64,000 nt of DNA from Streptomyces sp. C10-9-1 (lineage in GTDB: Bacteria; Actinomycetota; Actinomycetes; Streptomycetales; Streptomycetaceae), in the NCBI RefSeq assembly GCF_024497955.1, contig NZ_JANHKP010000018.1, positions 62,001-126,000 on the forward strand, written 5' to 3'. A model generated the notes under the pieces. It saw only the letters and a program-made list of their open reading frames with translations, was not told the DNA's origin and did no database searches. Of this stretch, positions 52,309-60,928 are shown piece after piece (the stretch's first letter is position 1; the number at the start of each line of letters is the position of its first letter). A program made the position numbers and the translations under genes.

Positions 52309-52775
52309 GGCGCCAACCTACTGCGGCGTCAGCCGTCGTTCGCCTCGCCGCGGCCCGGCCCTGTCACCGAGGGTGCGGGCGGCGCCGCGGGGCCCTCAGC
52401 CCCGGCAGGGCTCCGGCGACCGCTCCGAGCGCCCGCGGCTGGCCGGAACCCGTCACGTTCCCCCGCGGTACCCGCGGCGGGCGGGAACGCTCGCCGTCCG
52501 TCGGCCGCGATGCGTCGCCGCGGGACCGGACGTGCTGCTGGGCGGCGTCACTTGGGGGCCGGGACCATCCCCGGGGCCGGGCGGACGCATGGGGCGGCGG
52601 GTGGTACGGACCAAGTTGAGCGGTGCTCGAATTCAGCCGTTTCGGAGGCCGGCCCACCGGCGGCGCACCGGAGTCGGAAGACTGCGTCGTGGTGCGGGCC
52701 CTCCGCCCGGCCCGGAACGACGACATGCCCACGCACGGTTACGCCCACGTCATCGACGAGAGCAGGAGCGTCCCC
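52309..52775. other. Intergenic region without a supportable gene
   Basis: About 470 bases between divergent genes. Frames give no recognised product. It carries the divergent pirin and HAF-repeat promoters, not resolved by eye. Confidence 0.5.
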
Positions 52776-53990
52776 ATGGCCCGCTTGCGCACTCCCCGAC
52801 CTCTGTCCCTGGCCGGCATGGCGGTATCCGCCCTGCTCCTGCTGGGTTCGGCGCCCGCGGCGACGGCCGCACCCTCCGAGCGGCTTCCGGCCTCGCGCCT
52901 GCTCCCGGTCCCGGCGGGAGGGCTCCACAGTTTCGTGCGGGGGCTGAACAACAGCGGCACGATCATCGGCGAGTACCACGTGGAGGGCTCCGGTGGGCCG
53001 CTCGCGATCCGGTGGAACGCCCACCGCCCCGGCTACACCCGTCTGGCGCCGCTGCCCGGTGAGAGGTTCAGCCGCACGACCGCGCTCAGCGACGCCGGCT
53101 GGGTGGTCGGCCAGTCCTACGACGAACTGCCCGGTGCCCACCCCGTGCGCTGGACACCCCGCGGCACCCCGAAGCGGCTGGCGCTTCCCCGCGGCTCCCT
53201 CGGCGGCAACGCGTCGGCCGTCAACAACGCCGGGGTCGCGGTCGGCGACGCGCAGGGCGCGGACTCCCGTTCCCGTCCGCTGCGCTGGCGGCCCGACGGC
53301 AGGGGGACCGTGCTGCCCTTGCTGCCCGGCGACGGCAGCGGCACGGCCACGTCGGTCAACAACGCGGGCACGGCCGTCGGGTGGACCGAGCGGCGTGGTG
53401 TCGCCGGTGGCCCCGCGCGCCCCGTGCGCTGGAACGCGGCGGGTGCCGTGAGCGCGCTGCCCCTCCCCCCGGGGTTCACCGGGGCCCGGACGAGCCGGAT
53501 CACCGACAGCGGCGTGGTGTTCGGCCACGGGCGGCTGGCCGGGAGCACGGAGTACGACCGGGTCCTGGTGTGGGCGGCCGACGGCACGGTCCGCGACGCC
53601 GGGCGCGGGCGGGCATACGGCGTCAACCTGGCGGGCACGGTCGTGGGGGCTTCGCTGGACGACTCCCCGAACGGCGATCCGGCCCGGTGGAACGCGAACG
53701 GCACGCGGACCGTGCTGGCCAACCCGGCGGAGGCGGCTGGGGAGGTCCTGGCGATCAACAACCGGGGCACGGCCGTCGGGTACGCCTGGCCGCCGGCCGG
53801 GAACCCCGCGCTGGACAAGGCCCTGATGTGGAAGCCGGACGGTACGGTCGTCCCGCTGCCGCCGTCGTCTCTCGGCCCCTACGCCGCGGCCTTCGCCGTC
53901 AATGACGCCGGAGTGATCGCCGGGTTCGCCGTCGGCACGGACGGCGCCGGCAACCCGACGACCTGGCGTGCGACCGTCTGGAAGCGCTGA
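52776..53990 (+). CDS. Secreted HAF-repeat protein
   Basis: The 404-residue protein has a Sec signal peptide (LAGMAVSALLLLGSAPAATA) and about eight copies of a ~45-residue repeat with core N-N-x-G-x-x-V-G and P-x-R-W-x-x-x-G (for example SVNNAGTAVGWT, AINNRGTAVGYAW). These are HAF/extracellular beta-propeller-type repeats of unknown ligand. ATG 52776 with AGGAG upstream is chosen over earlier in-frame starts because it places the signal peptide at the N-terminus. Function unknown; likely cell-surface or secreted. Confidence 0.85.
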   Translation: MARLRTPRPLSLAGMAVSALLLLGSAPAATAAPSERLPASRLLPVPAGGLHSFVRGLNNSGTIIGEYHVEGSGGPLAIRWNAHRPGYTRLAPLPGERFSRTTALSDAGWVVGQSYDELPGAHPVRWTPRGTPKRLALPRGSLGGNASAVNNAGVAVGDAQGADSRSRPLRWRPDGRGTVLPLLPGDGSGTATSVNNAGTAVGWTERRGVAGGPARPVRWNAAGAVSALPLPPGFTGARTSRITDSGVVFGHGRLAGSTEYDRVLVWAADGTVRDAGRGRAYGVNLAGTVVGASLDDSPNGDPARWNANGTRTVLANPAEAAGEVLAINNRGTAVGYAWPPAGNPALDKALMWKPDGTVVPLPPSSLGPYAAAFAVNDAGVIAGFAVGTDGAGNPTTWRATVWKR

Positions 53991-54440
53991 CGCCCGCCGC
54001 CTCCCCGGCCGGAGTCCCGGGGAGGCGGCGGACACGGTCTGCCCCTCGGGTCCCGGCCCGAGGGCCTCTGCCCGTCGTCCGTGTGGCGCCGCCCCCGGTC
54101 CGGAGCAACCGCCCGGCCGCAGCCGGGACGGGTCGGCAGCCGACCGCCTTCGATCTGGCGGCATCGGCACGGAAGCGGCCTGACGGTCCGCACCGCACCG
54201 CTCGGCTCGGCTCGGCTCGGCTCGGCTCGGCTCGGCTCGCGGCAGCGAACCCGTCCCCCCGGCCGGCCCGGGGATGCGCCGCCCGCTCCCCGCCGTCCTC
54301 GGTCCACCGGCCCTGCCGGCGGCCGGGCGTCTGCGCCGGTCAACCCGGCGCAGACGCCGGCGGCAACGGCCCGGCACGACCACGACCGCGGTGATCCGCC
54401 GACGAAGGCGCCCGACGGATCACCAGCGCAGACCGGCGCA
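53991..54440. other. Intergenic region with short tandem repeat
   Basis: About 450 bases between convergent genes. The only distinct feature is the CTCGG tandem repeat at 54201; no gene is supportable. Confidence 0.5.
54201..54240. repeat. CTCGG pentanucleotide tandem repeat
   Basis: Eight head-to-tail copies of CTCGG, the last ending in CTCGC. It lies in a non-coding stretch and is likely variable between strains. Confidence 0.95.
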
Positions 54441-55874
54441 CTACCCCCGGTACGCCTCCAGCAGCCGCAGCCACACCTCGCTGATGGTCGGGAACGCGGG
54501 CACCGCGTGCCAGAGCCGCTCCACGGGCACCTCCCCGGCGACGGCCACGGTGGCCGAGTGGAGGAGTTCGCCGACACCCGGCCCCACGAAGGCGGCACCG
54601 AGCAGGACCTCTCGGTCGAGGTCGACCACCATCCGGGCACGGCCCCGGTAGCCGTCGGCGTAGAGGCCAGCCCCCGACACGGACCCCAGGTCGTAGTCGA
54701 CGGCGCGCACCCGGTGCCCGGCCCGCTCCGCCTCGGCGAGGCTGAGCCCCACGGCGGCGGCCTCGGGATCGGTGAAGACCACCTGGGGGACTGCCGCATG
54801 GTCGGCCGTGGCGCTGTGCGCGCCCCAGCGGTCGGTCTCCAGCAGCGGGACGCCCCCGGCCCGCGCGGCGATCGCGGCGCCGGCGATCCGCGCCTGGTAC
54901 TTGCCCTGATGGGTCAGCAGCGCACGGCGGTTGACGTCGCCCACGGCGTAGAGCCAGTCCGTGCCGCGCACGAGGCAGGTGTCGTCGACGTCCAGCCAGG
55001 CGCCGTCGGTCAGGCCCACGCTCCCGAGCCCGATGCCGTCGGTGCGCGGGGCGCGGCCGGTGGCGAAGAGCACCTCGTCGGCCTCGACGAGCGCGCCGTC
55101 GTCGAGCACGACGCTGACGGGGCCGGTGTGCCCCCCGGGCCGGTCGACGGCGGCGACGGACACGCCGAGCCGCACGTCCGCCCCCGCCTCCTTCAGCGAG
55201 TCGACCACGTACTCGCCGACGAAGGGCTCCATCCGCGGCAGCACGCCCCCGCCGCGGACCAGGAGGGTGACCCGGGAGCCGAGCGCCTGCCACGCGGTGG
55301 CCATCTCCACTCCGACGACCCCTCCCCCGACGACGGCAAGGCGCTGGGGAACCTGCTTCGCGCTGGTCGCCTCGCGGCTGGTCCAGGCGCCCGCGCCGGT
55401 GAGACCGGGCAGGTCGGGCAGGACGGCGCGGCTGCCGGTGGCGATGACGACGGCGTGGCGGGCGGTGAGCAGGCGGTGCTCGCCCTCGGGGCCGTCGACG
55501 GAGACGGAGCGCGGCCCGTGGAGTCTGCCGCGGCCGCGGTAGAGGCGGGCGCCGATCGAGTCGAGCCAGGCGGCCTGGCCGTCGTCCTTCCAGTCGCCGA
55601 CCTTCTCGTCGCGCCGCGCCAGGACCGCCGCGGCGTCGAGGGGCCCCTGCACGGACGCGGCGAGCCCGGGCACCCTGCGGGCGTCGGCGCGTGCGATGGC
55701 CGGACGCAGCAGGGCCTTGCTCGGCACGCAGGCCCAGTACGAGCAGTCCCCCCCGATCAGTTCGCCCTCCACGACGGCCGTGCCCAGGCCCGCCGCACGC
55801 GTCCGGTCGGCGACGTTCTCACCGACCGGCCCCGCTCCCACCACGACGACGTCGTACTCCGCAGCATCGGTCAT
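54441..55874 (-). CDS. Pyridine nucleotide-disulfide oxidoreductase (class I)
   Basis: A 477-residue FAD enzyme with YDVVVVGAGPVGENVAD (FAD-binding GxGxxG), the redox disulfide GGDCSYWACVPSKALL, the second dinucleotide motif VVGGGVVGVEMATAW, and WLYAVGDVNRRALL (FAD). The C-terminal dimer interface reads AVPAFPTISEVWLRLLEAY. In lipoamide/mercuric/glutathione reductases this is HPT; here Phe replaces the His that acts as base, so the usual substrate mechanism may be altered. It is divergently transcribed from thioredoxin 118 bases away, suggesting a thiol-redox role. Confidence 0.9.
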   Translation of the reverse strand: MTDAAEYDVVVVGAGPVGENVADRTRAAGLGTAVVEGELIGGDCSYWACVPSKALLRPAIARADARRVPGLAASVQGPLDAAAVLARRDEKVGDWKDDGQAAWLDSIGARLYRGRGRLHGPRSVSVDGPEGEHRLLTARHAVVIATGSRAVLPDLPGLTGAGAWTSREATSAKQVPQRLAVVGGGVVGVEMATAWQALGSRVTLLVRGGGVLPRMEPFVGEYVVDSLKEAGADVRLGVSVAAVDRPGGHTGPVSVVLDDGALVEADEVLFATGRAPRTDGIGLGSVGLTDGAWLDVDDTCLVRGTDWLYAVGDVNRRALLTHQGKYQARIAGAAIAARAGGVPLLETDRWGAHSATADHAAVPQVVFTDPEAAAVGLSLAEAERAGHRVRAVDYDLGSVSGAGLYADGYRGRARMVVDLDREVLLGAAFVGPGVGELLHSATVAVAGEVPVERLWHAVPAFPTISEVWLRLLEAYRG

Positions 55875-55991
55875 AGGGCCAGTCTGACCGGGGGTGTGCG
55901 CCCCGGCCACATGGGCAGGGGCAGGAATAGCCGGGCTCCGGGCACCGTTGTGCGGGGCGAGTCGCCGAATGTCAGGAAGAGGTACACAGGT

Positions 55992-56381
55992 ATGAGCACG
56001 ATCGAGCTCACCAAGGAGAACTTCGATCAGACCGTCGAGGAGAACGACTTCCTCCTGATCGACTTCTGGGCTTCCTGGTGCGGTCCCTGCCGCCAGTTCG
56101 CACCGGTCTACGAGAGTGCCTCGGAGCGCCACGGGGACCTGCTGTTCGGCAAGGTCGACACGGAGGCGCAGCCGGAGCTGGCGGCCGCGTTCGGCATCCG
56201 GTCGATTCCGACCCTGATGATCGTCCGGGACAAGGTCGCGGTGTTCGCCCAGCCGGGGGCGCTGCCGGAGACCGCGCTGGAGGACGTGATCGGGCAGGCC
56301 CGGAAGCTGGACATGGACGAGGTCCGCAAGTCGATCGAGTCCCAGCAGCAGGACGGGGCGGAGCAGGGCGGGGCCGCGTAG
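55992..56381 (+). CDS. Thioredoxin
   Basis: A 129-residue thioredoxin with WASWCGPCRQFAPVY (Cys30/Cys33), the cis-Pro loop IRSIPTLMIV, and a ~20-residue C-terminal extension. It reduces protein disulfides in the cytoplasm. ATG 55992 follows AGGAAGAGG. A strong terminator follows at once. Confidence 0.95.
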   Translation: MSTIELTKENFDQTVEENDFLLIDFWASWCGPCRQFAPVYESASERHGDLLFGKVDTEAQPELAAAFGIRSIPTLMIVRDKVAVFAQPGALPETALEDVIGQARKLDMDEVRKSIESQQQDGAEQGGAA

Positions 56382-56432
56382 CGGGTGCGGGGGCGGGGCC
56401 CGCCTCGGAGGCGGGCCCCGCCCCCGCACCCG
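56382..56432 (+). terminator. Long hairpin terminator after thioredoxin
   Basis: An almost perfect ~25-bp inverted repeat starting right after the thioredoxin stop (56382-56406 with 56408-56432), interrupted only by a small loop. Confidence 0.85.
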
Positions 56433-56471
56433 TACGACGGGGAGCCGTCCGGCCCTGACCGCCGGGCGGCT

Positions 56472-56521
56472 CCCCGGACTGCCGTGTGCCGCCCTGCCGG
56501 GCGGCACACGGCAGTCCGGGG
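56472..56521. terminator. Second perfect hairpin, between convergent genes
   Basis: Two 23-bp arms (56472-56494 and 56499-56521) with a 4-base loop TGCC. It lies 11 bases beyond the thiolase stop (minus strand) and can terminate in both directions. Confidence 0.88.
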
Positions 56522-56532
56522 CGGGTGGCTCC

Positions 56533-57717
56533 TCAGCGCTCCAGGACGAGGGCGATGCCCTGGCCGACGCCGATGCACAGGGCCGCGAGGCCGGTGCCCG
56601 ATCCGGCGGCGGCGAGCTGGTGGGCCACGGCTCCCGCGAGCCGGGCGCCGGAGGCGCCGAGCGGGTGGCCGAGGGCGATGGCGCCGCCGCGCGGGTTGAC
56701 CACGCCGGGGTCGAGTTCGGGCCACTCGGCGAGGCAGCCGAGCGCCTGGGCGGCGAAGGCCTCGTTGAGTTCGACGGTCCTCAGGTCGGCGAAGGTCCGG
56801 TCCGCCCTGCCCAGCGCCCGCCGGACCGCCTCCACGGGGCCGAGGCCGAACAGCTGGGGCTCGACGCCGGTCACGGCGGAGGCGCGGATGCGCGCCAGCG
56901 GCTCGCGGCCGGTCGCCGCGAGGCCCTCCTCGTCCACGAGCAGCAGGGCCGCGGCACCGTCGTTGAGGGGGGAGGCGTTGCCCGCGGTGACGGTGCCGTC
57001 CACGCGGAACGCCGGCTTCAGCTTCGCCAGGGCCTCCATCGAAGTGGTGTCGCGGATGCACTCGTCGCGGGCGAGGTCCGCACCGTCGCAGTCGACGACC
57101 TCCGCGTCGTACAGCCCCTTGGCCCATGCCTCGGCGGCCTTGCGGTGGCTGTCGAGGGCGAAGGCGTCCTGCTGCTCGCGGCCGATGCCGTGCTTGTCGG
57201 CGACGCGTTCGGCCCCCTCGCCCAGGGTGACCGTCCACTCCTTCGGCATACGGGGGTTGGTCATCCGCCAGCCCAGGGTGGTCGAGTGGAGTTCCTGGTG
57301 CCCGGCGGGGAAGGCGCGTTCCGGCTTCTGGAGGACCCAGGGGGCACGCGACATGGACTCCACCCCGCCAGCGATGGCGATGGAGGCGTCGCCGAGGGCG
57401 ATGGCCCGGGCGGCCTGGACGACGGCCTCCAGCCCCGAACCGCAGAGCCGGTTGACGGTCACACCGGGCACCGTGACGGGCAGGCCCGCGAGCAGCACCG
57501 CCATCCGGGCCACGTCGCGGTTGTCCTCGCCGGCGCCGTTGGCGTCGCCGAGGACGACGTCGTCGATGCGGGCGGGGTCGAGGTCGGGTGTGCGGTCGAC
57601 GAGTGCCCTGACGACACGGGCGGCGAGGTCGTCCGGCCGGACCGCCGAGAGCGCGCCCCCGAACCTTCCGATCGGCGTGCGGACGGCGTCGACGATGTAG
57701 ACGTCGCGGATGCTCAT
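56533..57717 (-). CDS. Acetyl-CoA acyltransferase (thiolase)
   Basis: A 394-residue thiolase. The N-terminal nucleophile is in VTVNRLCGSGLEAV, the second motif GGAIALGHPLGASGARL holds the base His, and ALCIGVGQGIALVLE the second catalytic Cys. NEAFAAQAL is the family Asn motif. Degradative (3-ketoacyl-CoA) versus synthetic direction is not decided by sequence; many streptomycete paralogues act in beta-oxidation or beta-ketoadipate catabolism. Solitary gene. Confidence 0.94.
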   Translation of the reverse strand: MSIRDVYIVDAVRTPIGRFGGALSAVRPDDLAARVVRALVDRTPDLDPARIDDVVLGDANGAGEDNRDVARMAVLLAGLPVTVPGVTVNRLCGSGLEAVVQAARAIALGDASIAIAGGVESMSRAPWVLQKPERAFPAGHQELHSTTLGWRMTNPRMPKEWTVTLGEGAERVADKHGIGREQQDAFALDSHRKAAEAWAKGLYDAEVVDCDGADLARDECIRDTTSMEALAKLKPAFRVDGTVTAGNASPLNDGAAALLLVDEEGLAATGREPLARIRASAVTGVEPQLFGLGPVEAVRRALGRADRTFADLRTVELNEAFAAQALGCLAEWPELDPGVVNPRGGAIALGHPLGASGARLAGAVAHQLAAAGSGTGLAALCIGVGQGIALVLER

Positions 57718-57881
57718 CGAGTCACTCCCGGGCCAGGACCGGGGTCCTCCTGGCGGGCCCCGTCCACAATCGAGTCGCCCGAGTCTGTGACGGGCGCGGC
57801 GCCCTGTCAACGGCCCTCCGCACGTGAAGATCGACACGTGGCGGGGCCGGACGGCCCGGCGCGGGACGGCGACCCGGGTCC

Positions 57882-58151
57882 TCAGACGTCGTCGGCGTCG
57901 ATGACCCGCACGGTGAGGCCGTAGTCCAGTTCGGCCCCGTCCACGAGAAGAGCCTCCACGGCCCGGGTCTCGGGGTCGATGTCGGCTTCCACGCCGTCGC
58001 CGACGTAGCGGGGGTAGCCGGAGGCTCCCAGCTCGCCGGTGGCGTCGACGACGGCGGAGCGGATCGCGCCGTCGGCGGCGGCCACCGGGTCGTCCCCGTC
58101 GACGTGCTCGGGCAGGACCAGGACCCCGAAGCGCTGCGGTTGGTTCCTCAT
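57882..58151 (-). CDS. Small conserved hypothetical protein
   Basis: An 89-residue acidic protein (MRNQPQRFGVLVLPEHVDGD) with no recognised family, signal or membrane segment. It sits between thiolase and the LacI regulator. Regular codon usage supports it as real. Function unknown. Confidence 0.65.
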   Translation of the reverse strand: MRNQPQRFGVLVLPEHVDGDDPVAAADGAIRSAVVDATGELGASGYPRYVGDGVEADIDPETRAVEALLVDGAELDYGLTVRVIDADDV

Positions 58152-58231
58152 GAAGGCGACGCTAGACACCCGGGCCGCCCGCCGCACCTCGTCCGCCGAC
58201 CCGCTCGCGGGTGAGCGGACCGCAGCGGCGG

Positions 58232-59254
58232 TCAGCTGGACTCCCGGTGCACCGGGCGGGCGGCCATCAGCTCGCGCTCCCGGGCGGGCGCGCCCGGCTC
58301 GCGCACGGCGCGGTCCACCAGCCCGGCGAGGTCGCCGCCGCTCATGGTGTCGATGCGCACGGTGCTGAGCCGGGGGCGCAGCAGCCGCCCGAGCAGCAGG
58401 TCGCCGGCGCCGACGACGGCGGTCTCCCGGGGGACTTCCACCCCCTCGTCCTGGAGGGCCCGCATCAGGAGCATCGCGTACGCGTCGTCGTAGGCGTAGA
58501 CGGCGTCCAGTCGCAGGGAGCGCCAGCGGGCGGCGAGCTCGGCCGCCGGCTCCTCCTCGTAGGCCATGGGGAGCGGGGCGATCCTGGCGCCCGCGCCCGC
58601 GGCGGCCGCACGGGCTCCCTCCAGCCGGGGGAGGGCCAGGCGCGCCGCGCCCGGGTCCTCCGGCAGGACCACGCCGATCGCGCGGCGGCCGCGCCGGAGC
58701 AGATGGGCGGCGGCGCAGGCCCCGATGCGGCGCTGGTCCATGACCAGGGAGTGGGCACCCTCCGTGCCCCGGGGGCCGAGGGTGACCACGGCCCGGGCGC
58801 CGGAGCGCCGCAGCAGCCGTACACCGTGCCGGGTCGGCTGGGTCTCGCCGAGGCAGACGACGGCCACGGGCCTCAGCTCGGCCCAGGCCCGGGCGGCGTC
58901 GTCGCCGTCGAGGCCGGTGCTGCCGTACTGGACGACCGTGTACTCCAGTCTGCGCAGCTCGGCCTCGAAGTCGTCCAGGAAGGGGCCCGGGAGGGGGCCG
59001 CCGGGGTGTCCCGGGGCCGGAACGACCACGGTGCGGGTGCGTCCGGCCCGCAGGCTGCGGGCGGCGGCATGGGGGACGTAGCCGAGTTCCTCGGCGGCGG
59101 CCCTGACCCGCAGCCGGGTCGGTTCGCTGATCCGCACCGCGGGTGTGTTGTTGAGGACGTACGAGACGGTGGCCCGGGAGACTCCGGCCAGCCGGGCGAC
59201 ATCGGCGCTGGTCGGGGCGGAGCGGTCCACGGGCGGTTCGGGTGTCTGGCTCAT
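58232..59254 (-). CDS. LacI-family transcriptional regulator
   Basis: The ~340-residue regulator has the N-terminal HTH TSADVARLAGVSRATVSYVL, hinge helix PHAAARSLRAG and a periplasmic-binding-like effector domain (MPYEEEP region, LDAVYAYDDAYAMLLMRAL). ATG 59254 is used because GGAAGG precedes it at the right distance; 59266 is an alternative. No sugar operon adjoins it, so its target is unknown; the sugar importer lies 25 kb away. Confidence 0.9.
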   Translation of the reverse strand: MSQTPEPPVDRSAPTSADVARLAGVSRATVSYVLNNTPAVRISEPTRLRVRAAAEELGYVPHAAARSLRAGRTRTVVVPAPGHPGGPLPGPFLDDFEAELRRLEYTVVQYGSTGLDGDDAARAWAELRPVAVVCLGETQPTRHGVRLLRRSGARAVVTLGPRGTEGAHSLVMDQRRIGACAAAHLLRRGRRAIGVVLPEDPGAARLALPRLEGARAAAAGAGARIAPLPMAYEEEPAAELAARWRSLRLDAVYAYDDAYAMLLMRALQDEGVEVPRETAVVGAGDLLLGRLLRPRLSTVRIDTMSGGDLAGLVDRAVREPGAPARERELMAARPVHRESS

Positions 59255-59450
59255 CGCGCGGGTCATCCTTCCAGAGCCCGCGAGTCCCGCTCACGGGCTC
59301 TGGCCGGAATGACATCGCAGCGCTCTGCCCCAACTGCGGTGCAGGGCACAGAGGTTGCGGTCGGGCCGTGCCGGGGCGGCGGCGGGCACCGGTCGGGGCA
59401 CGGTGTGCGGATGGCTGGATCCGTGGGGCCGGGGGGCCTACGGTGCGGTC

Positions 59451-59912
59451 ATGACGATCTTCAGTTCCTCCCGAGACGGCGCCCCCGTGGCCCCCGGCCA
59501 CGGCGGCACGGCCGCCACCCGCGAGGCCGACCCCGCCCTCGTCGGCCCCGTGCGCACCTCCTACGCCCCCGACCGCGACGGGGACCCGGACCCCGGTGAG
59601 ATCGTGTGGACGTGGGTGCCCTTCGAGGAGGGCGACGGACGCGGCAAGGACCGCCCGGTGCTGGTGGTGGCGCGGGAGGCGGAGGGGACCGTGCTCGCGG
59701 TGCAGCTGTCCAGCCGGCGACGCGACGGGGACCACGAGTGGGTCGCGCTGGGCGCGGGCCCCTGGGACTCCGCGGGGCGCCCCTCGTGGGTCGACCTGGA
59801 CCGGGTGCTGCGGGTCCACGAGGACGGGATGCGCCGGGAGGCGTGCGCCCTGGACCGGGAGCGCTTCGACCGGGTGGCCGGGCGGCTGCGGGAGCGCTAC
59901 GGCTGGTCCTGA
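59451..59912 (+). CDS. PemK/MazF-like domain protein
   Basis: A 153-residue protein with EIVWTWVPFEEGDGRGKDRP and VLVVAREAEGTVLAVQLSS, the strands of the PemK/MazF-type (CcdB-fold) toxin domain. A ~45-residue N-terminal tail precedes it. There is no recognisable antitoxin upstream or downstream; the catalytic residues of MazF-type endoribonucleases are not verifiable by eye. It may be a solitary PemK-like protein of non-toxic function. It is convergent with, and overlaps by 16 bases, the PARG-like gene. Confidence 0.78.
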   Translation: MTIFSSSRDGAPVAPGHGGTAATREADPALVGPVRTSYAPDRDGDPDPGEIVWTWVPFEEGDGRGKDRPVLVVAREAEGTVLAVQLSSRRRDGDHEWVALGAGPWDSAGRPSWVDLDRVLRVHEDGMRREACALDRERFDRVAGRLRERYGWS

Positions 59913-60790
59913 GGGCACCGCCCGGCGCTGTCCGGCGGGTCCGCGGCCTCGCCGCCGTCGGCCCCGGGCACTCCGCCGAGCACGGACCGGAAGGCGCCGA
60001 GAGTCCTCTGCCCGGGCGTGCGGTCCAGGACGGCGAAGACGACCTCGTCGAAGTGGCCCCCGAACCGCGCGCCCGGGGCCAGGTGGGTGCGGAAGGCGGA
60101 GGCCACCTGGGCGGGGTCGTTGGCGAAGACGCCACAGCCCCAGGCCCCCAGGACCAGGCGCCGGTAGCCCCCGGCGACCGCCGTCTGGAGGACCCGCTCG
60201 GCGCGCCGGCGCAGGATGCCGGGGATCAGGGGCAGCTGCTCGGGGGCGCGGCTGCGCACGACCCCGGCGTTCGGTGCCGGGCAGGTGAGGAACCCGGCCT
60301 CGAAGGGTTCCGCCAGCAGGGCCCCCTTGTCGTCCCGGAAGACGGGGACCCGCGGGGAGTGGATCACCCGGTCGGAGTACAGGGGGCTGCGGTCCGCCCG
60401 GTGGTGCTCGTAGTACTCGCGGGCCCGCAGCAGGGTCGTGTACAGCGCGGAGGCCCGGCAGAGGGCCTCCTCCTGCGCCTGGGCGCCGTTGAGGTAGCCC
60501 CCTCCGGGGTTGCGTGCGGAGGCGAAGCTGAGCACGGCCGGCGGCCCGCCGCCCCGCCCGGCGAGCCGGCGGGCGGCCGCGGTGCTGGACTCCCCCGTCA
60601 CCGCGAAGGCCGTCGCCCGGCCGCTGCCGGGGTGCGCGTCCACCGGGTCCGGTCCGTGGAGGCGGGTGGCCGCGCAGGAGGCGGCCACGGCCTCCCGCAG
60701 GGGCACCTCGCGGCCGTCGGGCAGCCGGTAGCCGCCGGCGGCGACGATCTCCTCGTTGTGCTGTGCGATCCCCCGCAGCCGTGCGCTCAT
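59897..60790 (-). CDS. Bacterial-type poly(ADP-ribose) glycohydrolase-like (TIGR02452)
   Basis: The 297-residue protein has the bacterial PARG catalytic loop SARNPGGGYLNGAQAQEEAL (G-G-G-x6-Q-E-E) and the companion LLYSDRVIHSPRVPVFRDD region, as in TIGR02452 macrodomain proteins. Such enzymes remove ADP-ribose chains from proteins, or respond to ADP-ribosylation stress. LVLGAWGCGVFANDP is the second ADP-ribose-binding motif. It overlaps the convergent PemK-like gene. Confidence 0.88.
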   Translation of the reverse strand: MSARLRGIAQHNEEIVAAGGYRLPDGREVPLREAVAASCAATRLHGPDPVDAHPGSGRATAFAVTGESSTAAARRLAGRGGGPPAVLSFASARNPGGGYLNGAQAQEEALCRASALYTTLLRAREYYEHHRADRSPLYSDRVIHSPRVPVFRDDKGALLAEPFEAGFLTCPAPNAGVVRSRAPEQLPLIPGILRRRAERVLQTAVAGGYRRLVLGAWGCGVFANDPAQVASAFRTHLAPGARFGGHFDEVVFAVLDRTPGQRTLGAFRSVLGGVPGADGGEAADPPDSAGRCPQDQP

Positions 60791-60888
60791 GGCATCATCC
60801 TCGCCGGGGGCGGGTGCCCCGGGCAACCGGGTTTCCGCTCCTCAGAGGCGCTCTTGTGCGAACCGACGGCAGTGGCTTTAGGTTGACA

Positions 60889-60906
60889 GGGTCCCGCGCG
60901 GGACCC
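60889..60906. promoter_or_regulatory. Perfect 18-bp palindrome upstream of egtA
   Basis: GGGTCCCGCGCGGGACCC is a perfect palindrome 23 bases before egtA, near a plausible TTGTGC-N19-TAGGTT promoter. It may be an operator at the transcription start or a leader hairpin. Confidence 0.5.
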
Positions 60907-60928
60907 TTCGCCCCCCGAGGAGTCGATC

